DNA of 64,000 bases, taken from assembly GCF_048751585.1 (NCBI RefSeq), contig NZ_JAZHOB010000005.1:124001-188000 (forward strand), read 5' to 3'. This DNA is from G025836975 sp048751585 (GTDB taxonomy: Bacteria > Pseudomonadota > Gammaproteobacteria > Burkholderiales > Burkholderiaceae_B). Shown here piece after piece: positions 32,958-41,346 of the stretch. Within the stretch, counting starts at the first letter, position 1; every line of letters starts with the position of its first letter. The position numbers were made by a program, and so were the translations under genes. The notes beneath the pieces are model-generated. The model had not been told where the DNA came from. It saw nothing but the letters and a program-made list of their open reading frames with translations, and searched no databases.

Positions 32958-34367
32958 ATGACCAGTACGCTTGCAATCGTTGTTTCACTTCTTCTATTGA
33001 TGTACCTGGCCTATAGGGGCATTACGGTTTTGCTGCTGGCTCCGCTGATGGCCGCGCTGGCGGTGCTGCTCTCGGGCGATATCTCGTTTTTCCTGCCCAT
33101 CTACACCGACACCTTCATGAAGGCGCTGAGCGGCTATGTGTTGCAGTTCCTGCCCATCTTCCTGCTTGGCGCGCTGTTTGGGCAACTGATGGCCGACTCC
33201 GGCGCCGCGCACACGATCTCGCGCTGGATAGTCGAGCGCCTGGGCCACAAACACGCCATCGTCACCGTCGTCCTGGCATGCAGCGTGCTTACCTACGGCG
33301 GCGTTTCCCTGTTCGTGGTGGCCTTCGCCATCTATCCGATTGCGCGCGATCTGTTCCGCACGGCGGATATTCCCAAACGGCTGGTGCCCGCCTCCGTTGC
33401 ATTGGGATCATTCACCTTCACGATGACGGCATTGCCGGGCACGCCAGCCATACAGAACGCCATCCCTATTCCCTATTACGGGACGAATGTGTTCGCGGCG
33501 CCGGGATTGGGCATTATCGGGGCCGCCATCATGCTGGGCGGCGGCCTGTGGTGGCTGCGCTCACGCGAAGCCGCCGCGCGCCTGCGGAGCGAAGGTTACG
33601 GACACCACACCGAAGTGGACAGCGCCGCCGATGAAAAAGGCGAGGAAGAGAGCGGCCCGATGTCGCGCATGCCGCTGTTCCTGGCGATATTGCCGCTTTT
33701 GCTGGTGGTGGGCATCAACGCCTTGTTTACCTATATCGTATTCCCCAACATGGCTCTGGCCTTCCTGACGGAGCGTTTCCCCAACGTATCGCCTGAGAAA
33801 ATGACGGGCCTGTGGGCGCTTATCGTCGCCCTGATGGTCGCTTGCGCCACCTTGATCGTGTCGCGGCTGGGCCATTGGCGCGACCTTCGCGAAACCGTCA
33901 ACAAAGGCGTGTTCGGCTTCATGCTGCCGCTATTCAATACCGCGTCCGAAGTCGGCTATGGCGCCGTCATCGCAAGCCTGGCTGGCTTTGCGATCATCAG
34001 GGATGCCGTGCTTAATGTGGCTCCCGGCAATCCGCTTATCTCGGAAGCCGTTGCGATGAACGTGCTTGCCGGTATTACCGGTTCATCGTCCGGCGGCCTG
34101 AGCATCGCCCTGCAAACGCTGGGGTCCGACTACCTGCGCATGGCGCAGGAAGCCGGCATCAGCCCCGAACTGCTGCACCGTGTTGCGGTGATGGCGGCCG
34201 GCGGGTTCGATACGCTGCCGCATTGCGGCGCCATCATTACCCTGCTGTCCATTTGCAACCTGACCCACCGGCAGTCCTACCTTAATATCGCTGCCGTGAC
34301 CATGGGCGTACCGCTGGTCGCATTGATCAGTGTCATCACCCTGGGCACAATGTTCGGCAGCTTCTAA
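32958..34367 (+). CDS. GntP-family permease (gluconate/hydroxyacid:H+ symporter-like)
   Basis: The 469-residue protein has about 12 hydrophobic segments and GntP/CitMHS-type features: AYRGITVLLLAPLMAALAVL at the start, LGALFGQLMADSGAAHTISR, LTYGGVSLFVVAFAIYPIA and TALPGTPAIQNAIPI, then ITGSSSGGLSIALQTLG near the C terminus. A charged cytoplasmic loop (about 215-235, EVDSAADEKGEEESG) splits the two halves. It should import a gluconate-like or hydroxy acid with protons. It is divergent from selD and converges with an acid-sugar operon starting with a mandelate-racemase-family gene, its probable metabolic partner. Confidence 0.87.
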   Translation: MTSTLAIVVSLLLLMYLAYRGITVLLLAPLMAALAVLLSGDISFFLPIYTDTFMKALSGYVLQFLPIFLLGALFGQLMADSGAAHTISRWIVERLGHKHAIVTVVLACSVLTYGGVSLFVVAFAIYPIARDLFRTADIPKRLVPASVALGSFTFTMTALPGTPAIQNAIPIPYYGTNVFAAPGLGIIGAAIMLGGGLWWLRSREAAARLRSEGYGHHTEVDSAADEKGEEESGPMSRMPLFLAILPLLLVVGINALFTYIVFPNMALAFLTERFPNVSPEKMTGLWALIVALMVACATLIVSRLGHWRDLRETVNKGVFGFMLPLFNTASEVGYGAVIASLAGFAIIRDAVLNVAPGNPLISEAVAMNVLAGITGSSSGGLSIALQTLGSDYLRMAQEAGISPELLHRVAVMAAGGFDTLPHCGAIITLLSICNLTHRQSYLNIAAVTMGVPLVALISVITLGTMFGSF

Positions 34368-34425
34368 GAACGGGGAGCGGGCCCGGCACTTGCCAGGCCA
34401 GCCGCCGATCGCCGGTGCCGTTGTT

Positions 34426-35568
34426 CTAGACGTAGCACGGGCCTTCGATCAAGGGATGGGCCGCCACGAAGGCCTGGTCTATCTTCAGCCCTATTCCTAT
34501 CCCCTCCAAGGCGCTGACGCACCCGTTTTGGTCCAGCTTGTAGGGCGGCTTGTCCGTCATATCGTCCCGGAAGGGGTTGTAGGCGGTCAGGTCGGCCTCG
34601 AAATAACCCGGATTGTCGATGCCGCACAGAAAGCTTATCGACGTGGCCATGTTGACCGCCGTGGCCGATGTGTGGGGGTTGATGCTAAGGCGGCGGGCGC
34701 CGGCGATTGCCGCGATCTTCAGCGATTCGGTAATGCCGCCCGTCTTGGAAAGATCGGGCTGGACGAAACCGATGGATTCGGATGCAATCAGCGGATCGAA
34801 TTCATAGCGCGTGTAGTGATTCTCGCCGGCGGCAAGCGGCGTGCGGCCGAGCTTGGCGGCACGGCGATACAGTCCCAGGTCGTGCGCGGGAAAAGGCTCT
34901 TCCAGCCAGCCCACATTCAGCTCATCGTAGGCCGGCAATACGCGGCGCGTATCGTCCAGCGTGTAATTGGTGTTGGCATCCACCAGGATGTCGATCTCCG
35001 ATCCCAGAGCCGCGCGCACGGCCGAGACCCGAGCGATATCGCGCGCCACCGTGTCGCCCACGCGCAGTTTCACGGCGCGATAGCCCTGCTCGACATAACC
35101 CATGGCTTCTTCCGCCAAGGATTCGGGCGCTTGCCAGCCCAGCGAAATACCGCCCGCATAAGCCTTGATGGGTCGGCTCTTGCCGCCCAGCATGCGGTAA
35201 AGAGGCATCTTGGCGACTTGGCAGCGAATGTCCCACAAGGCAAGGTCCAGGCCGCTAAGCGCAAGGGCCGCCGCCGCCCCCATGCCATGGCTGCCTATCT
35301 GCATCTTGTAGACGCGGGCCCACACGCCGGAAACGTCCAGCGCGTCCATGCCGACCACCAGTTCGCGCAGCGTGGTGTCTATCAAGCGTGCGATGGCGCC
35401 AGGGCACCTGCCATGATGGGCCTCGCCCCATCCGATAAGGCCTTCATCGGTTTCGACAGCAACCAGAACCGCGTCGCGCTTGACGCTGCGGCCTATGCCC
35501 AAGGTCACCGACTTGTCGGCCGGCACAGGAAAGGAAACGGGAAAAGCTTGTATATGCGCGATTTTCAT
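34426..35568 (-). CDS. Mandelate racemase/muconate lactonizing enzyme family protein
   Basis: The 380-residue enolase-superfamily protein has the metal ligands in ILVDANTNYT, LEEPFP and AGENHYTR, the QPDLSKTGG strand and the C-terminal His in NPHTSA. The second-strand catalytic motif reads VKLRVG, that is Lys-x-Arg rather than Lys-x-Lys, which is rare and may alter the base on one face. It is the last gene of a five-gene operon, 19 bases after the D-2-hydroxyacid dehydrogenase gene. Acid-sugar dehydration is the likely chemistry. The extra 29 codons to 35655 overlap that gene and are rejected. Confidence 0.85.
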   Translation of the reverse strand: MKIAHIQAFPVSFPVPADKSVTLGIGRSVKRDAVLVAVETDEGLIGWGEAHHGRCPGAIARLIDTTLRELVVGMDALDVSGVWARVYKMQIGSHGMGAAAALALSGLDLALWDIRCQVAKMPLYRMLGGKSRPIKAYAGGISLGWQAPESLAEEAMGYVEQGYRAVKLRVGDTVARDIARVSAVRAALGSEIDILVDANTNYTLDDTRRVLPAYDELNVGWLEEPFPAHDLGLYRRAAKLGRTPLAAGENHYTRYEFDPLIASESIGFVQPDLSKTGGITESLKIAAIAGARRLSINPHTSATAVNMATSISFLCGIDNPGYFEADLTAYNPFRDDMTDKPPYKLDQNGCVSALEGIGIGLKIDQAFVAAHPLIEGPCYV

Positions 35569-35587
35569 AATGGCGTACCTGTGCGGA

Positions 35588-36547
35588 TTATTCGAATATT
35601 TCCGGGTTGACCAGATTGGCGAAGCGCTGTCCCCGCAGCAAGCGCAAAACCTCATCGACCGTGCCCCGGCTCATGTTCGTCATGCTGGATTCGGTAATGC
35701 CGGCCACATGAGGCGTCAACAGAAGATTTCCTAGTCCCGGCGGATACAGGCCTTCCGGAATGGGCTGCACATCGTGCACGTCCAGGGCGGCCCCGCCCAG
35801 CCGTCCCGCCTGCAAGGCCGCCATCAGGGCGGCGGTATCCACGACAGGTCCACGCGAGACGTTGATCAGCAAGGCGCCGGGCTTCATCAACCCAAGCGTC
35901 GGCGCGTCGACCAGCTTGCGCGTCTGGGCCGTAAGGGGACACGCAAGCACGACGATGTCGGCCTTTGAAAACAAGGCCTGCTTGTCGGCAAACTCCACGC
36001 CTTTGGGCAGGTTCTCGGGTCGCCGCGACAGCCCGATGACCCGCATGCCCAGGGCGCCGGCCACCTTGGCGAGCGCGCCGCCTATGGTTCCGACCCCGAC
36101 GATGCCCAATATCTGACCATTCAGTTCCCGCATGCTGTCCGCGCGGGGCCGGTTAACCGGCCAATCGCCCACCGGGTCTCGCAGCGCGAGCGAGCCCATA
36201 TTGCGCTGCAAATAGAACATGGCGTTGATGCAGTACTCGACCACCGAGGCCGTGTTGGATCCCGGCATGTTCGCCACCGGAATCTTGCGGGCGGTAGCCT
36301 GCTCCATCGGTATCATGTCCAGCCCGACCCCATGCCGAACGACCCCTTTCAAGCGCGTCTGATGGTCAAAGATGTCGTCGGGCAATTTTGCCCGCACGAC
36401 GAGCACATCGGCGTCCGCGACCAGGGCGCGCAAGGTATCCGCGTCGGCGCGAGGCGCCACAATGACCTGCGCATGCGCGGCCAGGCGAATCCGCTCGGCC
36501 TCTTGCATGGGATTGGTCAGCAGTACTTTAGGCAATACGGGGCTCAT
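35588..36547 (-). CDS. D-2-hydroxyacid dehydrogenase family protein
   Basis: The 319-residue protein has the NAD-binding motif GIVGVGTIGGALAK, the substrate Arg in NVSRGPVVDTAAL, and the catalytic His in LLTPHVAG, the full set for phosphoglycerate/hydroxypyruvate-type dehydrogenases. GGAG about eight bases upstream favours ATG 36547 over 36565, leaving four bases after the FAH stop. In the operon it could oxidise the 4-hydroxyl of a 2-keto-3-deoxy acid or reduce a 2-oxo acid product; the family usually does the latter. Confidence 0.87.
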   Translation of the reverse strand: MSPVLPKVLLTNPMQEAERIRLAAHAQVIVAPRADADTLRALVADADVLVVRAKLPDDIFDHQTRLKGVVRHGVGLDMIPMEQATARKIPVANMPGSNTASVVEYCINAMFYLQRNMGSLALRDPVGDWPVNRPRADSMRELNGQILGIVGVGTIGGALAKVAGALGMRVIGLSRRPENLPKGVEFADKQALFSKADIVVLACPLTAQTRKLVDAPTLGLMKPGALLINVSRGPVVDTAALMAALQAGRLGGAALDVHDVQPIPEGLYPPGLGNLLLTPHVAGITESSMTNMSRGTVDEVLRLLRGQRFANLVNPEIFE

Positions 36548-36551
36548 TCGG

Positions 36552-37442
36552 TCAGATCTCCACAACAGGGTTGCTGAGCTCGCCCAGCTCCTGGATGCGC
36601 AGCGTTACGCGCTGGCCATGCCTGAGCCAGGCGGCGGGCTTATGGTTGGCAGCCACACCGGCAGGCGTGCCTGTGGCAATGATATCGCCGGGATCCAGCG
36701 GCATGCGTTCCGAAGCATAGGCGATGAGCTCATCGATACGGAACAGCATTTGCGCAGTGCTGGACGATTGCAATGAAACTCCGTCCACATCGAGCTCGAT
36801 GCGCAAATCGTAGGGGTCGGCGATGTCGTCGGCCGATACGATCCAGGGGCCCAGCGGACCTGTGGCGACCTGGTTCTTGCCCCGTACGAAACCGCCGTCC
36901 TCGCGGACCATGTTCGTATAGCTGACGTCGTTGAATATCGCATAGCCGCATACATGGGATGCGGCCTCGTCCCGCCCCGTCTTCAGTGCGGGCGTGCCGA
37001 TGACGGCGGCCAGCTCGGCTTCGTAGGTTACCTGGTTTCCGCCGGCCAGCGGAATGGTCACGCCCGGCCCCACCACTGTTGAATGCGACTTCACGAAAAT
37101 GACGGGCTCTTCGGGAGTGGGCCGGTTGGAAACGGCCAGGCCGTCCCGATAGTTGAAGGCTGCGCCGACTACCTTTCCCGGCCTGGGCAAGGGCGCCAGC
37201 AGGCGGACGGCAGACAGCGGCAGCAGGCAGGCCTTGTCCGGGACGATGCGTTTGAGCGCCCTGGATAGCTCCACGAGGCCGGATTCGATCCACGCCATCA
37301 TGGTCGGCTCCAGTGCCTGCAAGGGTTGGGGCCGGTCGGGATGGCCGCCATCGATCAGCAGGGCCGGCTGTCCGGAATCGTCTACCGACAGCAGTATTCC
37401 CGCCCTTGCCTGTCCTTGGTACTCGAAGCTTATGAAACGCAT
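36552..37442 (-). CDS. Fumarylacetoacetate hydrolase family protein
   Basis: The 296-residue protein has the FAH metal-binding core: GAAFNYRDG, EEPVIFVKSHSTVVGPG, the Glu-x-Glu pair in TYEAELAAVIG, GYAIFNDVSYTN, and GDIIATGTPAGVA at the end. Members hydrolyse beta-diketo acids or hydrate/decarboxylate pentenoates. The first 109 codons of a longer frame are rejected because they run through the upstream gene and are arginine/serine-rich. It starts four bases after the mandelate-racemase-family stop. With dehydratase and dehydrogenase neighbours, it may cleave a 2,4-diketo-3-deoxy acid as in the L-fuconate/L-rhamnonate diketo route (inference). Confidence 0.86.
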   Translation of the reverse strand: MRFISFEYQGQARAGILLSVDDSGQPALLIDGGHPDRPQPLQALEPTMMAWIESGLVELSRALKRIVPDKACLLPLSAVRLLAPLPRPGKVVGAAFNYRDGLAVSNRPTPEEPVIFVKSHSTVVGPGVTIPLAGGNQVTYEAELAAVIGTPALKTGRDEAASHVCGYAIFNDVSYTNMVREDGGFVRGKNQVATGPLGPWIVSADDIADPYDLRIELDVDGVSLQSSSTAQMLFRIDELIAYASERMPLDPGDIIATGTPAGVAANHKPAAWLRHGQRVTLRIQELGELSNPVVEI

Positions 37443-37446
37443 GGTG

Positions 37447-38586
37447 CTATACCGAGTATTTCGCAAGGACACCGCGGTCGATTTCGATGCCCAGGCCCGC
37501 CCCCGTCGGAATGGCCACGACGCCCTTGTGCTGCACGATAGGCTCCGTCGCCAGATGGTCGCGGAAGGGGTTTTCGCACTGCTCGAACTCAAAGAGCGGC
37601 GGCATCGGGCGGAAGCTGGGCGGCTGATCGGGCAGCGCCGCGATGAAATGCAGCGTCGCCGCCACGCCGATGACCGAACCCCATGCGTGGGGTACGCACT
37701 CCACCCCATGCGCGGTGGCCAGCGCGGCAATCTTGCGGCATTCGCTGAAGCCGCCCGCGGCGCAAACATCCGGCTGCACGATGTCCATGGCCTTGCGCGT
37801 GACTATGTCGCGAAAGCCCCAGCGGGTGTACTCGTTTTCGCCACCCGCAACCGCCATGTCGAGTGCGCGCGTCACTTCCACATAACCATCCAGGTCTTCC
37901 GGTGAAATGGGCTCTTCGAACCACTCGACATCCAACTTCTCCAACTCGCGGCCCAGACGTATTGCAGCGGGCACCGTGAAGCAATGATTAGCGTCGACCA
38001 TAAGGCGGACATCGTCGCCGATCGCCTTGCGGACCGCTTCCACCCGCGCGATATCCAGCTTGGGCGAGCCCAGGCCGATTTTCATCTTGATGGCGGCAAA
38101 GCCTTCCTCGACGTAGCCTTGCGCCTCTTCGACGGCTTCTTCGATCAGCCGATCCATATCGATGAAATACAGGCCAGTCGCATAAGCCTGCACCTTGTCC
38201 CGGAACGCGCCGCCAATCAGCTTGTGCACAGGCTTGCCGCAAGACTTGCCGATGATGTCCCACAAGGCGATATCGATGCCGCTGATGGCTGCGATGGCCA
38301 TTCCACTGGAACCGTAATCCTTGATCCGGTTGTACAAGTCTTCCCAGATCACTTCCACATCGAAAGCGTCGCGGCCTATGATGCGCGGCCCGAATTGCGT
38401 ATCGATGAAAGCGCGGGACACATGCGCCGGACCGTAGCATTCGCCCCATCCCACCATGCCGTCCTGGGTCTCGATTTCGACAATGCAAGACCCCCGCGTC
38501 TTATAGAGCCAGCCCCTGGAAGAGGTGAAGGGCCGCTCCACCGGCGCGCTGACGACGTGGCAGGTCACTTTCTTGATGATGCTCAT
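37447..38586 (-). CDS. Mandelate racemase/muconate lactonizing enzyme family protein
   Basis: The 379-residue enolase-superfamily protein has the second-strand pair in AAIKMKIG (Lys-x-Lys), metal ligands in LMVDANHCFT, FEEPIS and AGGENEYTR, QPDVCAAGG, and the His of CVPHAWGS. This is a complete active site of the mandelate-racemase or acid-sugar-dehydratase type. Its ATG overlaps the Bug stop by four bases (ATGA), so transporter receptor and enzyme are co-translated. A second family member (34426) ends the same operon, with a Lys-x-Arg motif; the two likely act on different epimers or steps. Confidence 0.88.
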   Translation of the reverse strand: MSIIKKVTCHVVSAPVERPFTSSRGWLYKTRGSCIVEIETQDGMVGWGECYGPAHVSRAFIDTQFGPRIIGRDAFDVEVIWEDLYNRIKDYGSSGMAIAAISGIDIALWDIIGKSCGKPVHKLIGGAFRDKVQAYATGLYFIDMDRLIEEAVEEAQGYVEEGFAAIKMKIGLGSPKLDIARVEAVRKAIGDDVRLMVDANHCFTVPAAIRLGRELEKLDVEWFEEPISPEDLDGYVEVTRALDMAVAGGENEYTRWGFRDIVTRKAMDIVQPDVCAAGGFSECRKIAALATAHGVECVPHAWGSVIGVAATLHFIAALPDQPPSFRPMPPLFEFEQCENPFRDHLATEPIVQHKGVVAIPTGAGLGIEIDRGVLAKYSV

Positions 38587-39560
38587 TTCTTTCCTTCGTC
38601 CTTCGTGAATACCTTGGCGGCGACGCTGTTAAGCGTGTTCTGCACGCCGTTGATCTCCTTGGTCAGGTCGTCCCCGGCCAGCGGACTGATGACGACGCCG
38701 TTCTTGTCGGCGAACGACTTGAACTCCTTGCTTTCGATGGCTTTGGAGAACAGCGAGATCAGCTTCGCCTTGGCGTCGTCAGGGATGCCCGCCGGCGCCA
38801 CGACGTAGGCCATCTGCACCAAAGGTCCGAACGGGAAGACGTCGTAGCCCAGTTCCTTGAACGTGGGTATGTCGGGCATGACTTCCAGCCGCTCGTTCGC
38901 GAATACACCCAGCGGACGAACCTTGCCGGCATCGATCTGGCCCTTGCTTTCGGAAGGCTTCAGGACCGCCGCCTGAATCTGCTTCCCCGCCAGGTCGATG
39001 ATGACCTTGGCGCCGCCGGTATACGGAACATTGATGTATTTGGTGCCCGCAGCGCGCGCGGTCATCTCGGCAAAGATGTGATTAAGGTTATGGGTGCCTG
39101 GCGTGCCGATCGACACCCCGGGATTCTTCTTCATGTATTCCAGGAAACCCTTCAGATCCTTGGCGGGGCTGTCTTGCGGCACCAGCAGGATCAAGGGGTC
39201 TACCGATACCCGCGCAATGGGGGTGAACTGGTCGTTTTGCAGCGGCGTCAGCTTTTGCGCAATCTGGGCCAGCGTGGAACTGGTCCCCATGCCGACGGTA
39301 TAGCCGTCCGGTGCCGAACGCGCAACACGGGTCATGCCTATGGAGCCCGTGGCCCCCGGCACATTCTCCACAATCAGGCTGACGCCCGATTGCTGTTGCA
39401 TGATGTTCTGGAGCTGGCGCGCCGCAATGTCGTTGGAGCCGCCGGCATTCCATGGAATGACGAACTGTATGTCGCGCTGAGGGAAGTCCTTGCCTGCGGA
39501 TTGAGCGGCAAGGGGAATGATGGCGGCGAGCGCCAAGACCGCGATGCGTGGGTATTTCAT
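38583..39560 (-). CDS. Bug (TctC) family substrate-binding protein
   Basis: The 325-residue protein has a signal peptide ending AAQSAG at about residue 23 and Bug motifs VIPWNAGGSNDIAAR, VENVPGATGSIG, APDGYTVGM and PDIPTFKELG. It is the first gene of the five-gene operon; GGAG lies seven bases before the ATG. The ligand is presumably the acid used by the downstream mandelate-racemase-family enzyme. The promoter carries a perfect 16-base palindrome facing the divergent GntR gene. Confidence 0.9.
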   Translation of the reverse strand: MKYPRIAVLALAAIIPLAAQSAGKDFPQRDIQFVIPWNAGGSNDIAARQLQNIMQQQSGVSLIVENVPGATGSIGMTRVARSAPDGYTVGMGTSSTLAQIAQKLTPLQNDQFTPIARVSVDPLILLVPQDSPAKDLKGFLEYMKKNPGVSIGTPGTHNLNHIFAEMTARAAGTKYINVPYTGGAKVIIDLAGKQIQAAVLKPSESKGQIDAGKVRPLGVFANERLEVMPDIPTFKELGYDVFPFGPLVQMAYVVAPAGIPDDAKAKLISLFSKAIESKEFKSFADKNGVVISPLAGDDLTKEINGVQNTLNSVAAKVFTKDEGKK

Positions 39561-39628
39561 GTTGTCTCCTGAACGTGGTGTGGGCTGTAAAACAAACCTC
39601 TTGAACCTCTGGAATGAATTCTACACAA

Positions 39629-39644
39629 GTTTGTTATAACAAAC
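39629..39644. promoter_or_regulatory. Perfect 16-base palindrome, GntR operator
   Basis: GTTTGTTATAACAAAC (39629-39644) is a perfect palindrome in the 157-base gap between the Bug operon and its divergent GntR gene, followed by two half-sites (aacaac, ataacaaat). It fits the GntR/FCD pattern TNGT-N4-ACNA. It lies about 70 bases from each start codon, suited to repress both. Confidence 0.72.
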
Positions 39645-39717
39645 AACAAATAACAAATATTGGTCTTGTGGCCATGCTTCCGTTAACATAGAGGCATCTA
39701 TAAAAGGCTTACGCAAT

Positions 39718-40422
39718 ATGCTTACTCCCCTGGCACCCCTCGAGAAAAACAACCTCTCGGATCGGGCCTACGACGCGCTCAAACAGGCACTGTTGTCCGG
39801 CCGATTCCAGCCGGGCGAGCGCATCGTCCTGCGCGATGTCGCAGGCGAACTGGGCATCAGCCTGACACCGGTGCGCGATGCTATAAATCACCTGATTGCC
39901 GAACGGGTGCTCGATCGCGGGCCCGGCGGGCAGAAAGGGGGAGCGTCCGTGCCACGGCTGAATGCCGAGCAGTTTCGGCAGTTGATGCTATTGCGGGCCG
40001 ACCTGGAATCCCGCCTGGCCGCCGCCGCCACGGAGAACATCGACGGCCTTGCGGTCCGGCAATTGGAAACCATCGTGCAGAAGATGCGCGAATCCATCGA
40101 TCGGGACAACAAGAACACCTATCTGGATTGGCACCGGCGCTTTCATTTTTCGCTGTACGCGCATGCGCGCATGGATGTCGTCAACGACATTACCGAAACA
40201 CTGTGGCTGCGCTGCGGCCCGGCGCTCAACGCGGTCCTGGGCGAATATGTGCCCAGCCTGAAGCAGCGCGATTTTCACAATGAAGCCGTCGCTCACCTGA
40301 AGGAAGGCAACGCCAAGAAAGTGGCGGAAAGCATCCGCATGGATATCACCGAGGCTGGGGCATATATCTACGAACAGTTGAAGCAGCCCTCGCGCCAGCC
40401 GGAGACCGGCGTGGGGGCTTAA
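39718..40422 (+). CDS. GntR family transcriptional regulator, FCD subfamily
   Basis: The 234-residue protein has the winged helix in LKQALLSGRFQPGERIVLRD and LGISLTPVRDAINHLIAERV, then an FCD domain with RADLESRLAAAATEN and LDWHRRFHFSLYAHA, which includes the expected metal-binding His and Asp positions. It is divergent from the five-gene acid-sugar-like operon and should repress it through the 39629-39644 palindrome until its acid ligand binds. No ribosome site is clear before the ATG. It converges with a DUF1428 gene four bases away. Confidence 0.9.
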   Translation: MLTPLAPLEKNNLSDRAYDALKQALLSGRFQPGERIVLRDVAGELGISLTPVRDAINHLIAERVLDRGPGGQKGGASVPRLNAEQFRQLMLLRADLESRLAAAATENIDGLAVRQLETIVQKMRESIDRDNKNTYLDWHRRFHFSLYAHARMDVVNDITETLWLRCGPALNAVLGEYVPSLKQRDFHNEAVAHLKEGNAKKVAESIRMDITEAGAYIYEQLKQPSRQPETGVGA

Positions 40423-40426
40423 GGGC

Positions 40427-40780
40427 TTACTCGTCGACGATGGGCACGAAGCCCCCATAGATCATCCGCATTCCATCGAAAGGCATGTCCTTGCCCATGT
40501 CCTTCATGCGGGGATCTTCCATCATTTTCTTCATGACGGTATCGCGCACCTCTTTGGAGGGGTATTCGAACCAGCTGAATACCACCACTTCGCCGTCCTT
40601 GGCTTTTACAGCACCCCGGAAGTCAGTGACCTTCCCGTCGGGCACGTCGTCGCCCCAGCACTCCACCATGCGGCTCACGCCAAACTCCTTGAGCAGCTTC
40701 GCCGCGCCCAGCGCGTGCTTGCGGTAGGCCTCTTTATTGGCGGCGGGCACCGCGCAGACAAACCCTTCTACATACTTCAT
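40427..40780 (-). CDS. DUF1428 domain-containing protein
   Basis: The 117-residue protein matches the DUF1428 (YbaA-like) family: it opens MKYVEGFVCAVPAANKEAYR and ends FDGMRMIYGGFVPI. These are small cytoplasmic proteins of the dimeric alpha-beta barrel (antibiotic-monooxygenase-like) fold with no established function. An AAAGGAG site precedes the ATG by seven bases, so the 41-codon extension to 40903 is rejected. It is divergent from a MarR gene, and a MarR-type palindrome lies between them, so it is probably a target of that regulator. Confidence 0.88.
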   Translation of the reverse strand: MKYVEGFVCAVPAANKEAYRKHALGAAKLLKEFGVSRMVECWGDDVPDGKVTDFRGAVKAKDGEVVVFSWFEYPSKEVRDTVMKKMMEDPRMKDMGKDMPFDGMRMIYGGFVPIVDE

Positions 40781-40859
40781 GGTGTCTCCTTTATCCCTTG
40801 AAACGGCATGGACGCCCGCGTGGCGCCGACCGCGAAAAGCCACTATATTTGACATTAGC

Positions 40860-40871
40860 GTTGATATCAAC
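40860..40871. promoter_or_regulatory. MarR-type palindrome
   Basis: GTTGATATCAAC (40860-40871) is a perfect 12-base palindrome ending 13 bases before the MarR ATG and 80 bases from the divergent DUF1428 start. Its TTGATATCAA core resembles known MarR/OhrR-family operators. It probably gives auto-repression and controls the DUF1428 gene. Confidence 0.6.
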
Positions 40872-40884
40872 CTATTATCCGCGC

Positions 40885-41325
40885 ATGAAAAAGAAGGTTG
40901 CATTTGAAACGACGCTGGAAGTGCGCGACGCTTGCCTGTGCCTGCATGCGCAACGGGCGGCCCGAGCGCTGGCGCGTCGTTTCGACGAGGCCTTGCGCCC
41001 GTTCGGACTTACAAATGGCCAGTTCTCCCTGCTCATGGCACTGAACCGTCCCGAGCCTGTCAGCCTTACCCCGCTGTCCAGATTTCTTGCAATGGACAGA
41101 ACCACACTTACCGCCGCGCTGAAGCCGCTGCAACGCGATGGGCTGGTCCAAGGCTGTGCCAATCCGCAGGACGGCCGCAGCCGCTTGTTAAGGCTTACCG
41201 CGCTGGGCGAAGCAAAACTTGCGACGGCGGTGCCCATCTGGCGCAGCACGCATCAAACCATCGAGGCCGAACTGCTTCCGCACAATGCCGACGCCCTGCG
41301 CGCCGGCCTGGCGGCCTTGTGCTGA
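40885..41325 (+). CDS. MarR family transcriptional regulator
   Basis: The 146-residue protein has the MarR layout: ACLCLHAQRAARALARRFDEAL dimerisation helix, LTNGQFSLLMALNRPEP, recognition region FLAMDRTTLTAALKPLQRDG, and wing DGRSRLLRLTALGEAKL. Two cysteines lie in the first helix (ACLCLH), a position where some OhrR-like members sense oxidants, though the pattern is not diagnostic. ATG 40885 is chosen because 40798 lies upstream of the operator. The DUF1428 gene is divergent; a D-2-hydroxyacid dehydrogenase gene converges 21 bases away. Confidence 0.87.
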   Translation: MKKKVAFETTLEVRDACLCLHAQRAARALARRFDEALRPFGLTNGQFSLLMALNRPEPVSLTPLSRFLAMDRTTLTAALKPLQRDGLVQGCANPQDGRSRLLRLTALGEAKLATAVPIWRSTHQTIEAELLPHNADALRAGLAALC

Positions 41326-41346
41326 GCTGCCCGGTCCGATGCGGCA

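Noticed and set aside
37443..37769. 109-codon N-terminal extension of the FAH-family protein
   Set aside because: It lies inside the mandelate-racemase-family gene and has no hydrolase-like sequence; the start at 37442 gives a normal family length.
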